NCBI GenBank assembly: GCA_900544065.1
Contig: UQTR01000006.1
Location: forward strand, 1-44,902
Source of the DNA: an uncultured Collinsella sp.
GTDB lineage: Bacteria; Actinomycetota; Coriobacteriia; Coriobacteriales; Coriobacteriaceae
Length of the DNA: 44,902 nt
Direction: 5' to 3'
Notes under the pieces: generated by a model
The model's database searches: none
Seen by the model: only the letters and a program-made list of their open reading frames with translations
Told to the model about the DNA's origin: nothing
Part shown: positions 15,779 to 23,179 of the stretch, in pieces
How the letters are laid out: every line of letters begins with the position of its first letter
Numbering within the stretch: position 1 is the stretch's first letter
Translations under genes and position numbers: made by a program

Positions 15779-15960
15779 TCATCGCAAAAACGCGTCAACG
15801 TCGCGCCTGACCACGGCCATTTCCTGTTCGAGTTTGTAGGCTCGCTCGATGTGAGCTCGTCGATCTTGAGCTCCATAACCGCGCGGCTGCGCGAGTCGGA
15901 CTCGACCACTCCGATCGGTGTCACTGTGACGCCGATGAGCGTCACCGCAATAGACTCCAC
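15779..15960 (-). pseudogene. Frameshifted remnant of a phage-type small coiled-coil membrane protein
   Basis: A GTG at 15960 behind AGGAGG opens a frame reading VESIAVTLIGVTVTPIGVV, then VMELKIDELT. Near 15852 the plausible coding moves to the next frame, which continues HIERAYKLEQEMAVVRRDVD and stops at 15779. Together they look like the N-terminal helix plus coiled coil of the small proteins beside phage holin genes (a MELRIDELT...ERTYKLEQ pattern), with a short internal deletion and a frameshift. I recognise the pattern from memory only. It supports a phage relic in this gap. Confidence 0.55.
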
Positions 15961-16079
15961 TAGACCTCCTGGCAGGACTTAGGTCAACTTGCGAGTGCAT
16001 TATCCGCTGCAGTCACAAATCAGCTGGCAACTGAGTAATCGGCCTAAAGCACGGGGTAAAATACGCTAAAGAGGAAGGA

Positions 16080-16592
16080 ATGGAGGCTGAAATGGAAGAG
16101 TTTGAGCTCAAGGACGAGCAGCGGGAAGAGAACGTGAAGACAACGCTGACGGAAACCGACCTTGAGCTTGACGATGCGGAAAAGAAGCCTCTCATGCAGG
16201 CCACCCGAGAAAAGGTGGAAGCCATTTCCGATATCGTTAAGGAGGGCGCAGCGAAAGCCATCCAATTCGTCAAAGAACATAAAAAGGGGATTGTCGCCGG
16301 GACGGTCGCTGTCATTGGGGCTGGCGCCTATGTTGCCAACAACTCGCATGAGAAAGATCAGCTGCTGGAAAAGAATGCTCGGCTGACGGAAGAAAACGCT
16401 CGGCTGTCAGATGATCTCGTAATAGAGCGCGAGGTCTCAGACCGTTTGGCATCGCGAGTGGTGGAGCTCGAGAATCTCTGCGATGAGAAAGACGACTATT
16501 TCCGAGAGACGATTTCGGACGGACTGCGTCATGGAAGTTCCCTTGCCGGAAAGCACATGGCCGATCGAAGGCAATATCTCAATGAGGGGTAG
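16080..16592 (+). CDS. Single-pass membrane protein with acidic head and coiled coil
   Basis: A 170-residue unknown. Residues 1-65 are acidic and helical; a hydrophobic segment (GIVAGTVAVIGAGAYVA) at about residues 79-95 is the only membrane span; residues 99-150 form a clear coiled coil (KDQLLEKNARLTEENARLSD). The direct repeat NARLTEE/NARLSDD suggests heptads. Start at 16080 or 16092 cannot be decided: GAGGAAGGA precedes the first and GGAGG the second. It stands alone between relic regions. No function can be assigned. Confidence 0.65.
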   Translation: MEAEMEEFELKDEQREENVKTTLTETDLELDDAEKKPLMQATREKVEAISDIVKEGAAKAIQFVKEHKKGIVAGTVAVIGAGAYVANNSHEKDQLLEKNARLTEENARLSDDLVIEREVSDRLASRVVELENLCDEKDDYFRETISDGLRHGSSLAGKHMADRRQYLNEG

Positions 16593-16878
16593 GCCGGTTC
16601 TTACTACGCGCCATTACGCCCCAACGCCTAGCCTGCACCGCTGGGGCGGCGCGGTCATTCCTGGCAGCAGTGCAGGAAAGATGCCTGCGCGGCCGTCAGG
16701 GGTGCTATTTGGTGCAGTTCCAAGCCTCATCCAGCCGTCAGCTAGCCCGCCTGCCCCTCGCCGTCGTCGCGGCGTATCGCGTACTCGTCTGCTTTGAGTC
16801 GCAGGCCGTGTCATTGCTGTCCACGATGGCCTTGTGGTTGTTGAATGTGGTCGAGCCCTTGTGACCCTTGGGCGGTTC
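16593..16878. other. Gap without a supported gene
   Basis: The short open frames here on both strands have no ribosome sites or recognisable domains. Together with the broken frame at 16879-17084 this looks like decayed coding DNA. Confidence 0.5.
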
Positions 16879-17084
16879 TCAGCCCGCATCTACCAGGATT
16901 CTGTCGAGCTCGTGCGAGCATCGAGCGTGCAGGGCATGCTCGAGAGCTTCGTCGTCCGCATGGACCACGCCGCGCAGGTTCGCCATGTCGGAAATCGAGG
17001 CAAGGTGCTGCAGCCGTAGAACCAGTAGTTCAAATCGATGTTGGCAAGCCTCGAGGTGTCATCGGCGATGGACACGCGCTTCAT
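16879..17084 (-). pseudogene. Possible broken gene of unknown family
   Basis: An ATG at 17084 with AGAGGAGC directly upstream opens MKRVSIADDTSRLANIDLNY. Around 17005 the coding-like signal passes to another frame reading ASISDMANLRGVVHADDEAL and then HALHARCSHELDRILVDAG, which stops at 16879. The second part has the codon bias of real genes here while the first frame ends in unlikely sequence, so a frameshift is the simplest explanation. I do not recognise the family. Confidence 0.35.
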
Positions 17085-17103
17085 GCTCCTCTATATGACA
17101 ACC

Positions 17104-17118
17104 TTAGCTCTCAGCTAA
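17104..17118. promoter_or_regulatory. Inverted repeat TTAGCT-CTC-AGCTAA
   Basis: Perfect 6-3-6 inverted repeat between the broken gene on the minus strand and the FxLYD gene on the plus strand. Possible operator, no other support. Confidence 0.25.
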
Positions 17119-17132
17119 TGAATTCAAGTCCA

Positions 17133-17186
17133 ATCCTTCCTACGATGTGCTGTGTGCCGGCACGGTAGCCGGATCGTAGGAAGGAT
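17133..17186 (+). promoter_or_regulatory. RBS-sequestering hairpin before the FxLYD gene
   Basis: ATCCTTCCTACGAT (17133-17146) is perfectly complementary to ATCGTAGGAAGGAT (17173-17186), a 14-bp stem with an inner CCGGC/GCCGG hairpin. The right arm contains AGGAAGGA, the ribosome site of the ATG at 17192, so folding would hide it. Confidence 0.6.
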
Positions 17187-17191
17187 GAATA

Positions 17192-17635
17192 ATGGCAAAA
17201 GAGGGAAAGAAGCCGATCGGCAAGATTGTCCTAGGCGTCATCGTGGTGCTGGTTATCGTCGGTGCCGTGGGTTCTATGGGTGGCAATTCAGCCGATTCGT
17301 CTGCGAGCGATTCGGCAAAACCTGCCGAGGCGACACAGCAGGCTGAGGAGCAAAAAGAACCGCAAGAACCGTATACCATTGCTGACGAGGCTGAAGACAC
17401 CTCCAGTCAGTTTGCCTATAAGATCACGGGCACGCTGACCAATAACACGGACAAGGAAAAGAGCTACATTCAGATTGAGTATGTTCTGTATGATGCCGAT
17501 GGCAACCAGGTTGGAACGGCTCTTGCAAACACCAATCATCTGAAGGCGGGCGGCTCCTGGAAGTTCGAGGCGCTGGGTACGGTGTCTCCCGACCAGGTTG
17601 CTAGCTGGGAGCGTTCGGACGTAAGCGGTTTCTAG
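17192..17635 (+). CDS. Membrane-anchored FxLYD-domain protein
   Basis: A 147-residue protein with a short cytoplasmic start, one N-terminal membrane helix (IGKIVLGVIVVLVIVGAVG, residues 9-27; no lipobox cysteine), an acidic Ser/Glu/Gln linker to about residue 70, and a C-terminal beta-sandwich with the FxLYD-type pattern ITGTLTNNTDKEKSYIQIEY and VLYDADGNQVGTALANTNHL. Such domains are extracellular and of unknown function, often near wall proteins. ATG at 17192 follows AAGGA. The HTH gene starts 32 bases downstream and is probably cotranscribed. Confidence 0.8.
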   Translation: MAKEGKKPIGKIVLGVIVVLVIVGAVGSMGGNSADSSASDSAKPAEATQQAEEQKEPQEPYTIADEAEDTSSQFAYKITGTLTNNTDKEKSYIQIEYVLYDADGNQVGTALANTNHLKAGGSWKFEALGTVSPDQVASWERSDVSGF

Positions 17636-17667
17636 CATGTTGCATGCACTGGGGGAGGTGAAGTCGT

Positions 17668-18090
17668 ATGCCCGATAAAAAGCTGACCGAGGAGTTGCTC
17701 AATGAGCTTCTCGATGCGCCGAACATCGATGGCTATATCAGGGAGCACGACTTTGCCGCCCCGTCGCTTTCGGACTACCTGAAGCAGCTGCTGCAGGAAA
17801 AGGGCTTGGAGCGCTCGCGCGTGGTTCGTATGGCCGATCTCAATGAGACCTTTGGCTATCAGATCTTTACCGGTGCGCGTCACCCGAGTCGCAATAAGGT
17901 GCTGCAGATTGCCTTTGCGATGGCGCTGACGCTCAAAGAGGCCAACCGTGCACTGACGGCTGCCGGCGCAAGTGTCCTTAACTGCAAGGATCGCCGTGAT
18001 GCGATTATCATCTTTTGCATCGATCGCGGGTGTAGCCTCCAAAAGGTCAATGAAGAGCTGTATCGCTTTGGCGAGGAAACGGTGAGTTAG
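17668..18090 (+). CDS. Helix-turn-helix protein, likely XRE-like regulator
   Basis: A 140-residue soluble protein. Residues 33-90 (LSDYLKQLLQEKGLERSRVV, then FGYQIFTGARHPSRNKVLQI) have the helix pattern of a Cro/XRE domain, and residues 92-130 form a further helical segment with CKDRRDAIIIFCIDRGCS. Similar small proteins occur beside membrane Ser/Thr kinases in gut bacteria, and a kinase gene follows 87-98 bases downstream here. Strong ribosome site GGGGGAGG. Function as regulator or kinase substrate is inference. Confidence 0.65.
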   Translation: MPDKKLTEELLNELLDAPNIDGYIREHDFAAPSLSDYLKQLLQEKGLERSRVVRMADLNETFGYQIFTGARHPSRNKVLQIAFAMALTLKEANRALTAAGASVLNCKDRRDAIIIFCIDRGCSLQKVNEELYRFGEETVS

Positions 18091-18140
18091 CGGCTGATAT
18101 CTGAGCCGGCGGAGCTGCCGAACAAGGATGCAAACGAACG

Positions 18141-18170
18141 GGGCGCGGATGCCATGGGGCGTCTGCGCCC
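18141..18170 (+). other. Strong hairpin in front of the kinase gene
   Basis: 13-bp stem GGGCGCGGATGCC / GGCGTCTGCGCCC with two wobbles and an ATGG loop, 18 bases before the kinase start. No T tract. Confidence 0.5.
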
Positions 18171-18188
18171 TGCGCTATGATGGAGGCT

Positions 18189-19568
18189 ATGGATACTCAG
18201 ACCCCAACATATTTCGATGACGAGCTGACCGCAGCGCTTGCCGAGCACCTGGCGTCGCTCGATCGCGACGACAGCTATCGCGTGGAGCGTGTACTTAAGC
18301 GCTCGTCCGTTGAAACAACCGAGCTCGTGTGCTTTGAAGGAACCGGCGGTGGTTCGCTCGGCCCCTTTGTCCGTAAACGCATCGATGCTTCGGCTCAAAT
18401 CGGCGGGGCATACGAGCGTCTGCTTGCCGCCCAGCGGGCAGGCAGGCGTTTTGAGCACCTGCCCAGAATCGTCGATTGTCGTCGTGTGGGCGACGAGCTC
18501 AACGTGGTTATGGAATACATCGAAGGGGAGACGCTCGGGGTGCTGGTGGACCGTCTGGGAGCCACCCCCGATTATGCGCGTGAATTGTATCCTGTCCTAT
18601 GCGATGCCGTGGGCGAGCTCCACGCCGGTTTTGCAATGGCGGGGGAGACGTCAGCGCCGGTGATCCATCGCGACCTCAAGCCGTCGAATATCATCGTGAC
18701 GGGTGCCAACTATACGCCTGATGACGGCCTGACGTTTTCGTCGCTGGTGATTATCGACTTGGGGATTGCGCGCGTATGGCGCGATGGTGCCGATGCCGAC
18801 ACCGTCAAGTTCGGCACGCGGCCCTATGCGCCGCCCGAGCAGTATGGGTTTGGGCAGACGAGCGTGCGCAGCGACGTCTACGCACTGGGCGCCCTGTTGT
18901 TCTTCTGCTTGACGGGAGTCGACCCTAAACCAGGGCTCGACATGCGCGAGCAATGCGAGGCGCGTGGCATTCCCACCCCACTTGCCGATGCCGTCTGCAT
19001 GTCGATGGCGCTCGACCCGGCCAAGCGTTTTGCGAGTGCGGAAGCGTTGGGACGGGCGACGCGCTCGGCATACGATCTGAGCCGCCCCGTGCGGCCTCCT
19101 ACACCTGCGCCTGTCCGTACTCCGGCCTCGGAGACGGTGTTGACGCCCCAAGGGCTCCAGAACCCCGCAGGGCTTCCTGGGTCTGCCGCCTCCGCTGCAT
19201 GCGGTCTGCTCTCTCGCGTTCCGGAGTCTCTGGGGCGCATTTGGAATACGCTTGTCTGCTTCTCGCTACTTGTGTTCTTTGCCGGAAGTCACTTTGCCGT
19301 CTTTCACCCCACGGGAGCAAACCAAAGCTACCCGACGTGGCTTCTCATAATCGAGTATTTTTTCTTTGTCGATGGCCTTATGGTGCTTATGCATTTTGCG
19401 CTGCTCGATAAGCGCCGTCTTCGTCGGCGATTCGCACTGCTCGACAGCTATCGCGGCAAGAAACTCGCGAAACTCTGGCTCAAGGCATTGGGTGTGCTGC
19501 TCCTATGCATGATCGTCATAGTCGCGGTTGCCAATGCGACCGGCGTCGTCGATACCTCCGCTACCTAA
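18189..19568 (+). CDS. Membrane-anchored Ser/Thr protein kinase
   Basis: A 459-residue protein with an N-terminal Hanks-type kinase domain and a C-terminal membrane region. Seen: catalytic loop VIHRDLKPSN, metal-binding IIDLGIAR (DLG in place of DFG), activation segment GTRPYAPPEQYG and SDVYALGALLFFCLTG. The ATP lysine is probably in FVRKRIDA. A Pro-rich linker (residues 300-345) leads to three hydrophobic spans. No extracellular sensor domain is visible. Start is uncertain: ATGs at 18177 and 18180 lack a ribosome site; TATGAT at 18176-18181 could be a -10 box giving a leaderless message at 18189, which I chose. Probably acts with the HTH protein just upstream. Confidence 0.87.
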   Translation: MDTQTPTYFDDELTAALAEHLASLDRDDSYRVERVLKRSSVETTELVCFEGTGGGSLGPFVRKRIDASAQIGGAYERLLAAQRAGRRFEHLPRIVDCRRVGDELNVVMEYIEGETLGVLVDRLGATPDYARELYPVLCDAVGELHAGFAMAGETSAPVIHRDLKPSNIIVTGANYTPDDGLTFSSLVIIDLGIARVWRDGADADTVKFGTRPYAPPEQYGFGQTSVRSDVYALGALLFFCLTGVDPKPGLDMREQCEARGIPTPLADAVCMSMALDPAKRFASAEALGRATRSAYDLSRPVRPPTPAPVRTPASETVLTPQGLQNPAGLPGSAASAACGLLSRVPESLGRIWNTLVCFSLLVFFAGSHFAVFHPTGANQSYPTWLLIIEYFFFVDGLMVLMHFALLDKRRLRRRFALLDSYRGKKLAKLWLKALGVLLLCMIVIVAVANATGVVDTSAT

Positions 19569-19572
19569 AAGA

Positions 19573-19595
19573 AAAGGGCCCCATTGGGGCCCTTT
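19573..19595 (+). terminator. Bidirectional terminator between kinase and wall-hydrolase genes
   Basis: Perfect 10-bp stem AAAGGGCCCC-ATT-GGGGCCCTTT, five bases after the kinase stop, with A and T flanks for both directions. Confidence 0.8.
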
Positions 19596-19605
19596 GCAGT
19601 TGCAC

Positions 19606-20739
19606 CTAGATGCGGTTCATCTGAGCGGCGACTTTGTTGTACCAGTCCTGCCACGTGGGCGGGCAGTACTTTTTGGCCGCTGCCGGGGTAAGGGTGGAGC
19701 CGTAGTTGGCGCCCAGATAGGCAACGTGAGCGGAGATGCCCTCGCTCCAGCTGCCAAAGCTGCGCCAACCGCCGCCACGGGCACTCCAGCCCCAGGCGTT
19801 GTAAGAATTGGCGCAATAAGCACCCTTGGTGCTCTCGATGCAGGCGATGGCGGGGGACCAACGGGGGTCGACACCGGTATTCCAAGCGGCGACGGCAAAG
19901 TTATAGCCCTGGCCTGCCATGGGGGAGCCGGCGAGATAATTGTCGATGCGGCTCGTCCACTCATTGATGAACGAATCGTAATCGGAGCTACCGGTATTGG
20001 CGTTGTTCACCGTGGTGTCGATGGTGGTGTTGGTGTTGGTGGCCTGGCTGCTGGAATTGCTGCCGCTTACGCCCTCGCCCGAGAGCTTCTCGGCGGCGGC
20101 GGCCTTATCGGCCTCAAGCTTGGCAAGCTCGGCGGCATTTTCCTGCTCGGCTTTTGCCTGTGCCTCGCTGCGGAGCTGCTGGGCCTGAGCCAACGCATCC
20201 TCGGCGTTTTTCTGCTCTGCCTCAAGCTGAGACTTGGCCTGCTGGAGCTCAGCCTTGTTCTGCTCGAGTTCGGTTTGCATGTTATTGAGCTGTTCGATCT
20301 CGTCGACGCTCGAGCTCGTGATCTGGTTGGTGTATTTGCAGGTCGTGATGAACTCACCCAGGCTCTGCGCGTTGACCAGGAAGCTCACGATGGGGTTGGT
20401 GCCCTTCTGATACTTGTACAGATCGCGCATGGCGGAGCTTGCCTTGGCCTGCTGCTCGGGAAGCTTAGCCTCGATTTCCTCGATGCTTGCCTCATTGGAG
20501 TCAATCTGCTTTTGCAGGTCATCGAGTTTGGTGCGGGCGTCGTTGTAGGCGCTCGTGGCGGCTTCGATCTTCTGCTGGGCTGCGGAAAGCTGGTCCTGCG
20601 TTGCCTGCGAGGCGGCATACGCCGCAACGGGGGAGAGCATCGGCGTGGCCGTCAGCGCAACGGCGAGCGCGGCGCTCGTGATGATACGAGCCGGCTTCGA
20701 CGCAATGAGCGCTGCGGCGCGATGATTCGAATGCTGCAT
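19606..20739 (-). CDS. Secreted coiled-coil cell-wall hydrolase
   Basis: A 377-residue exported protein. Signal peptide at residues 1-44 with probable cleavage in VAAYA-AS. Residues 45-210 are a long Gln/Glu/Ala-rich coiled coil of the CwlO/PcsB type (KLDDLQKQIDSNEASIEEIE). After a Ser/Thr/Asn linker, the last 130 residues form a lysozyme-like domain: WSPAIACIESTKGAYCANS with a likely catalytic Glu, NAWGWSARGGGWRSFGSWSE and a C-terminal CPPTWQDWY. The fold resembles glucosaminidase or lytic transglycosylase domains, so it should cut peptidoglycan glycan strands. Start at 20739 follows AGAGGGA. Upstream is an unusual array of TTGAACTT repeats. Confidence 0.82.
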   Translation of the reverse strand: MQHSNHRAAALIASKPARIITSAALAVALTATPMLSPVAAYAASQATQDQLSAAQQKIEAATSAYNDARTKLDDLQKQIDSNEASIEEIEAKLPEQQAKASSAMRDLYKYQKGTNPIVSFLVNAQSLGEFITTCKYTNQITSSSVDEIEQLNNMQTELEQNKAELQQAKSQLEAEQKNAEDALAQAQQLRSEAQAKAEQENAAELAKLEADKAAAAEKLSGEGVSGSNSSSQATNTNTTIDTTVNNANTGSSDYDSFINEWTSRIDNYLAGSPMAGQGYNFAVAAWNTGVDPRWSPAIACIESTKGAYCANSYNAWGWSARGGGWRSFGSWSEGISAHVAYLGANYGSTLTPAAAKKYCPPTWQDWYNKVAAQMNRI

Positions 20740-20800
20740 CCAGTCCCTCTGCAATCAATCGTAGGTTATGGTTCGAACGGTATTCTACTACTGCTTTCGA

Positions 20801-20910
20801 CCTCAACTTGAACCTTAAAGGTTCCAAAGGGTCAAGTTGAACTTGAGGCTTTGGCTTTGACCTGCAGTTATGATGAATTGTTGAGAAACCATAGAGTTCA
20901 ACTTTAACGT
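20801..20910. promoter_or_regulatory. Operator-like array upstream of the wall-hydrolase gene
   Basis: Two perfect 7-1-7 inverted repeats, GAACCTT-A-AAGGTTC (20810-20824) and TCAAGTT-G-AACTTGA (20832-20846), plus further half sites CTCAACTTGAACC (20802-20814) and AGTTCAACTT near 20895. The recurring AAGTTCAA/TTGAACTT unit suggests binding of a dedicated regulator. Confidence 0.45.
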
Positions 20911-20941
20911 TACAGAACCCTGTTTGAGAGGAGTTTTGGGA

Positions 20942-20972
20942 TGTAAAAGCTATCTCAACATGGGGTTTTACA
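20942..20972 (-). terminator. Weak hairpin after the MOSC gene
   Basis: TGTAAAA / TTTTACA, 7-bp stem with a 17-base loop, right after the MOSC stop codon on the minus strand. A poor terminator. Confidence 0.3.
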
Positions 20973-20973
20973 A

Positions 20974-21606
20974 CTACAGCGTGCCCTCCTGACGAGCCTG
21001 CTCAATCTCTTCGAGGGCCTCGGCAGGGGTGAACGAACAGGTGCCGTCGCCGAGCTTGACCACCTGGATGTCGTCGCCGATATGGACCTCTCCGCCCTTT
21101 AGTACCACGCCAAAAACGCCCTCGTGGGGAAAGATGCAGTCGCCGGCGAGATAGTAGATGGCACAGCGTGTGTGGCATACCTTGCCGATTTGGCTGATTT
21201 CGACCAGGACATCGTTGCCAATCTTGAGCTGCGTTCCCAGGGGGAGCGAGAGTAGATTGATGCCTTGCGTGGTGAAGTTCTCTCCAAAGTCACCCTCGTG
21301 TACGTCGAGCCCGCGTGCCTGCGCCGTCTGGATGGACTCCGCGGCTAAAAAAGAGACCTGGCGGTGCCAATGTCCGGCGTGCGCATCGGTAGCGAGGCCA
21401 AATTGCTCGATGACGGTGTCGCGTCCATCGGCGACGGGCGACTTGCGAGTGCCTTTGTGCTCCGACGTGTTGATTGAGACGATACGGGCAGGCCCGTTGT
21501 AAGCATCGTTTGCGGTGCGTAGGGGAACTGCCGTCTGGGCACGATCCGCAAGTTCGCGCTTGGCGGCGTCAATGATGGGGTTGTTGATCGGATGAACCTG
21601 GGGCAC
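20974..21606 (-). CDS. MOSC domain protein
   Basis: A 210-residue cytoplasmic protein built around a MOSC domain (the C-terminal domain of molybdenum cofactor sulfurases): beta-barrel with GDFGENFTTQGINLL, the conserved-cysteine segment GKVCHTRCAIYYLAGDCIFP and GVFGVVLKGGEVHIGDDI. Stand-alone MOSC proteins such as YiiM reduce N-hydroxylated compounds or handle sulfur; the substrate here is unknown. A GTG start at 21606 follows AAAGG by seven bases. Single gene, divergent from the D-aspartate ligase gene. Confidence 0.88.
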   Translation of the reverse strand: MPQVHPINNPIIDAAKRELADRAQTAVPLRTANDAYNGPARIVSINTSEHKGTRKSPVADGRDTVIEQFGLATDAHAGHWHRQVSFLAAESIQTAQARGLDVHEGDFGENFTTQGINLLSLPLGTQLKIGNDVLVEISQIGKVCHTRCAIYYLAGDCIFPHEGVFGVVLKGGEVHIGDDIQVVKLGDGTCSFTPAEALEEIEQARQEGTL

Positions 21607-21776
21607 GGTGCACCTTTCGACGGGGCGGGCAACATGTTGAATCCTACAACAATGGTAGGTTCATTGCCCATTGTCATACAACGGTGAGCGCCGTCTTCGT
21701 GCTGGCCTTCGTGCTGGACAATTACGTTGATTGCCATAGATACGGTGGAGCTTTGGGCGCCGGCGGCTTGGCACGC

Positions 21777-21782
21777 TAGAAT
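21777..21782 (+). promoter_or_regulatory. Candidate -10 box of the D-aspartate ligase gene
   Basis: TAGAAT, about 57 bases upstream of the start codon. Confidence 0.4.
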
Positions 21783-21838
21783 AAATCAGTTGCGCAAAGA
21801 CCGCCCGTTGTGTGGGCAGTTCATGATAGGAAGTTTCC

Positions 21839-23095
21839 ATGGCATTGCAATTTACAGAGCGCGAGTTCATTCCCGTGCTGCTTGGTGGCGACATCAACGC
21901 CTATTCGGTGGCGCGTGCCTTCTACGAGGAGTACCAGGTCAAGAGTCTGGTCTTTGGCAAGTATCAGACGGGTCCCGCGTACCGCAGCCAGATTATCGAC
22001 TACACGCCCAACGTGGATATCGATACCATGCCCGTGATGCTCAAAACCGTCAACGGCATTGCCCAAGCGCATGCCGATAAGACGATTGTCCTTGTGGGCT
22101 GTGGTGACAACTATGTCGCTCTCGTGGCTCAAGCCAAGGATGCCCATGAGTTGGCGGATAACATCGTCGCGCCTTACGCTCCCTATAGCATGCTTGAGCA
22201 GTGCCAGAAGAAGGAGATCTTCTACGAGCTGTGCGAGAAGCATGGCGTGCCCTATCCGCACACCTTTACCTTCACCATGGCGATGCTGAACGCCCAGGGT
22301 GAGGCGCCTGCCGAAGTGCTCGACCAGATCGATTTTCCTTACCCGATGATTCTGAAGCCTTCTGACGGCATCATGTGGTGGCAGCATGAGTTCGAGGGCC
22401 AGAAGAAGGCCTATGAGATTGCCGACCGCGCCGAGCTGGAACAGGTCATTCGCGATTCGTATGCCAGCGGCTACACCGACGACCTGATCTTGCAGGATCG
22501 CGTGCCCGGCAACGACGAGTACATGCGCGTGCTCACCAGCTATTCCGACCGCAACGGCAAGGTCCGCATGATGTGCCTGGGTCACGTGCTGCTCGAGGAG
22601 CATCAGCCTCACGGTGTCGGCAACCATGCCTGCATCATTACCGAGCCCAATGACGAGCTCATGGGCGGCGTGCGCAAGCTGCTCGAGGACCTGAACTTTG
22701 TAGGTTATTCCAACTTTGACGTTAAGTACGACGAGCGCGACGGCTCGTTTAAGTTCTTCGATTTCAACACGCGCCAGGGCCGCAGCAACTACTACGTTAC
22801 CAACAGCGGCTTTAACGTTGCCAAGTATGTGGTGGACGAGTATGTGTTCGACCGCCCGTTTGAGCCGGAGTTTGTGACGGCACAGGACGAGGCGCTGTGG
22901 ATGGTCGTTCCCATGGGCGTCGTCGACAAGTACGTCAAGGATCCCGAGCTGCGCGCTAAGGTGCATCGCCTGGACAAGGAAGGCAAGGGCGCCGACCCTT
23001 CGTTTATGAAGGGCGACTTTGTCTTTAATCGCTGGCTGCGCATGTGGCACACCAAGCTGCGCCACTTTAAGCTGTTCAAGACGTATTACAAGTAG
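21839..23095 (+). CDS. ATP-grasp carboxylate-amine ligase, probable D-aspartate ligase
   Basis: A 418-residue cytoplasmic ATP-grasp enzyme. N-terminal Rossmann-like part starts VLLGGDINAYSVARAF; the ATP-grasp core runs from about residue 125 (FPYPMILKPSDGIMWW, then LILQDRVPGNDEYMRV), with metal ligands in VKYDERDGSFKFFDFNTRQG. The length and architecture match D-aspartate ligase (Aslfm of Enterococcus), which adds beta-D-Asp to the side-chain amine of the peptidoglycan precursor. The aspartate racemase gene directly downstream supports this. Other peptide-forming ATP-grasp functions remain possible. ATG follows AGGAAG. Confidence 0.83.
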   Translation: MALQFTEREFIPVLLGGDINAYSVARAFYEEYQVKSLVFGKYQTGPAYRSQIIDYTPNVDIDTMPVMLKTVNGIAQAHADKTIVLVGCGDNYVALVAQAKDAHELADNIVAPYAPYSMLEQCQKKEIFYELCEKHGVPYPHTFTFTMAMLNAQGEAPAEVLDQIDFPYPMILKPSDGIMWWQHEFEGQKKAYEIADRAELEQVIRDSYASGYTDDLILQDRVPGNDEYMRVLTSYSDRNGKVRMMCLGHVLLEEHQPHGVGNHACIITEPNDELMGGVRKLLEDLNFVGYSNFDVKYDERDGSFKFFDFNTRQGRSNYYVTNSGFNVAKYVVDEYVFDRPFEPEFVTAQDEALWMVVPMGVVDKYVKDPELRAKVHRLDKEGKGADPSFMKGDFVFNRWLRMWHTKLRHFKLFKTYYK

Positions 23096-23104
23096 ATGAG
23101 CGCG

Positions 23105-23134
23105 GCGCCCGTCCGGTTTGCTTCGGGCGGGCGC
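23105..23134 (+). other. Hairpin between ligase and racemase genes
   Basis: 11-bp stem GCGCCCGTCCG / CGGGCGGGCGC with one wobble, then TATGAT (23138-23143), a possible -10 box for the racemase gene. No T tract, so partial termination plus a second promoter is possible. Confidence 0.4.
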
Positions 23135-23179
23135 GGGTATGATACGCGCAATTGCGCAAGCGTCACCAAGGAGGCGGCG

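Noticed and set aside
14603..17190. Intact prophage
   Set aside because: No integrase, capsid, terminase or attachment repeats; only fragments and a toxin-antitoxin pair.
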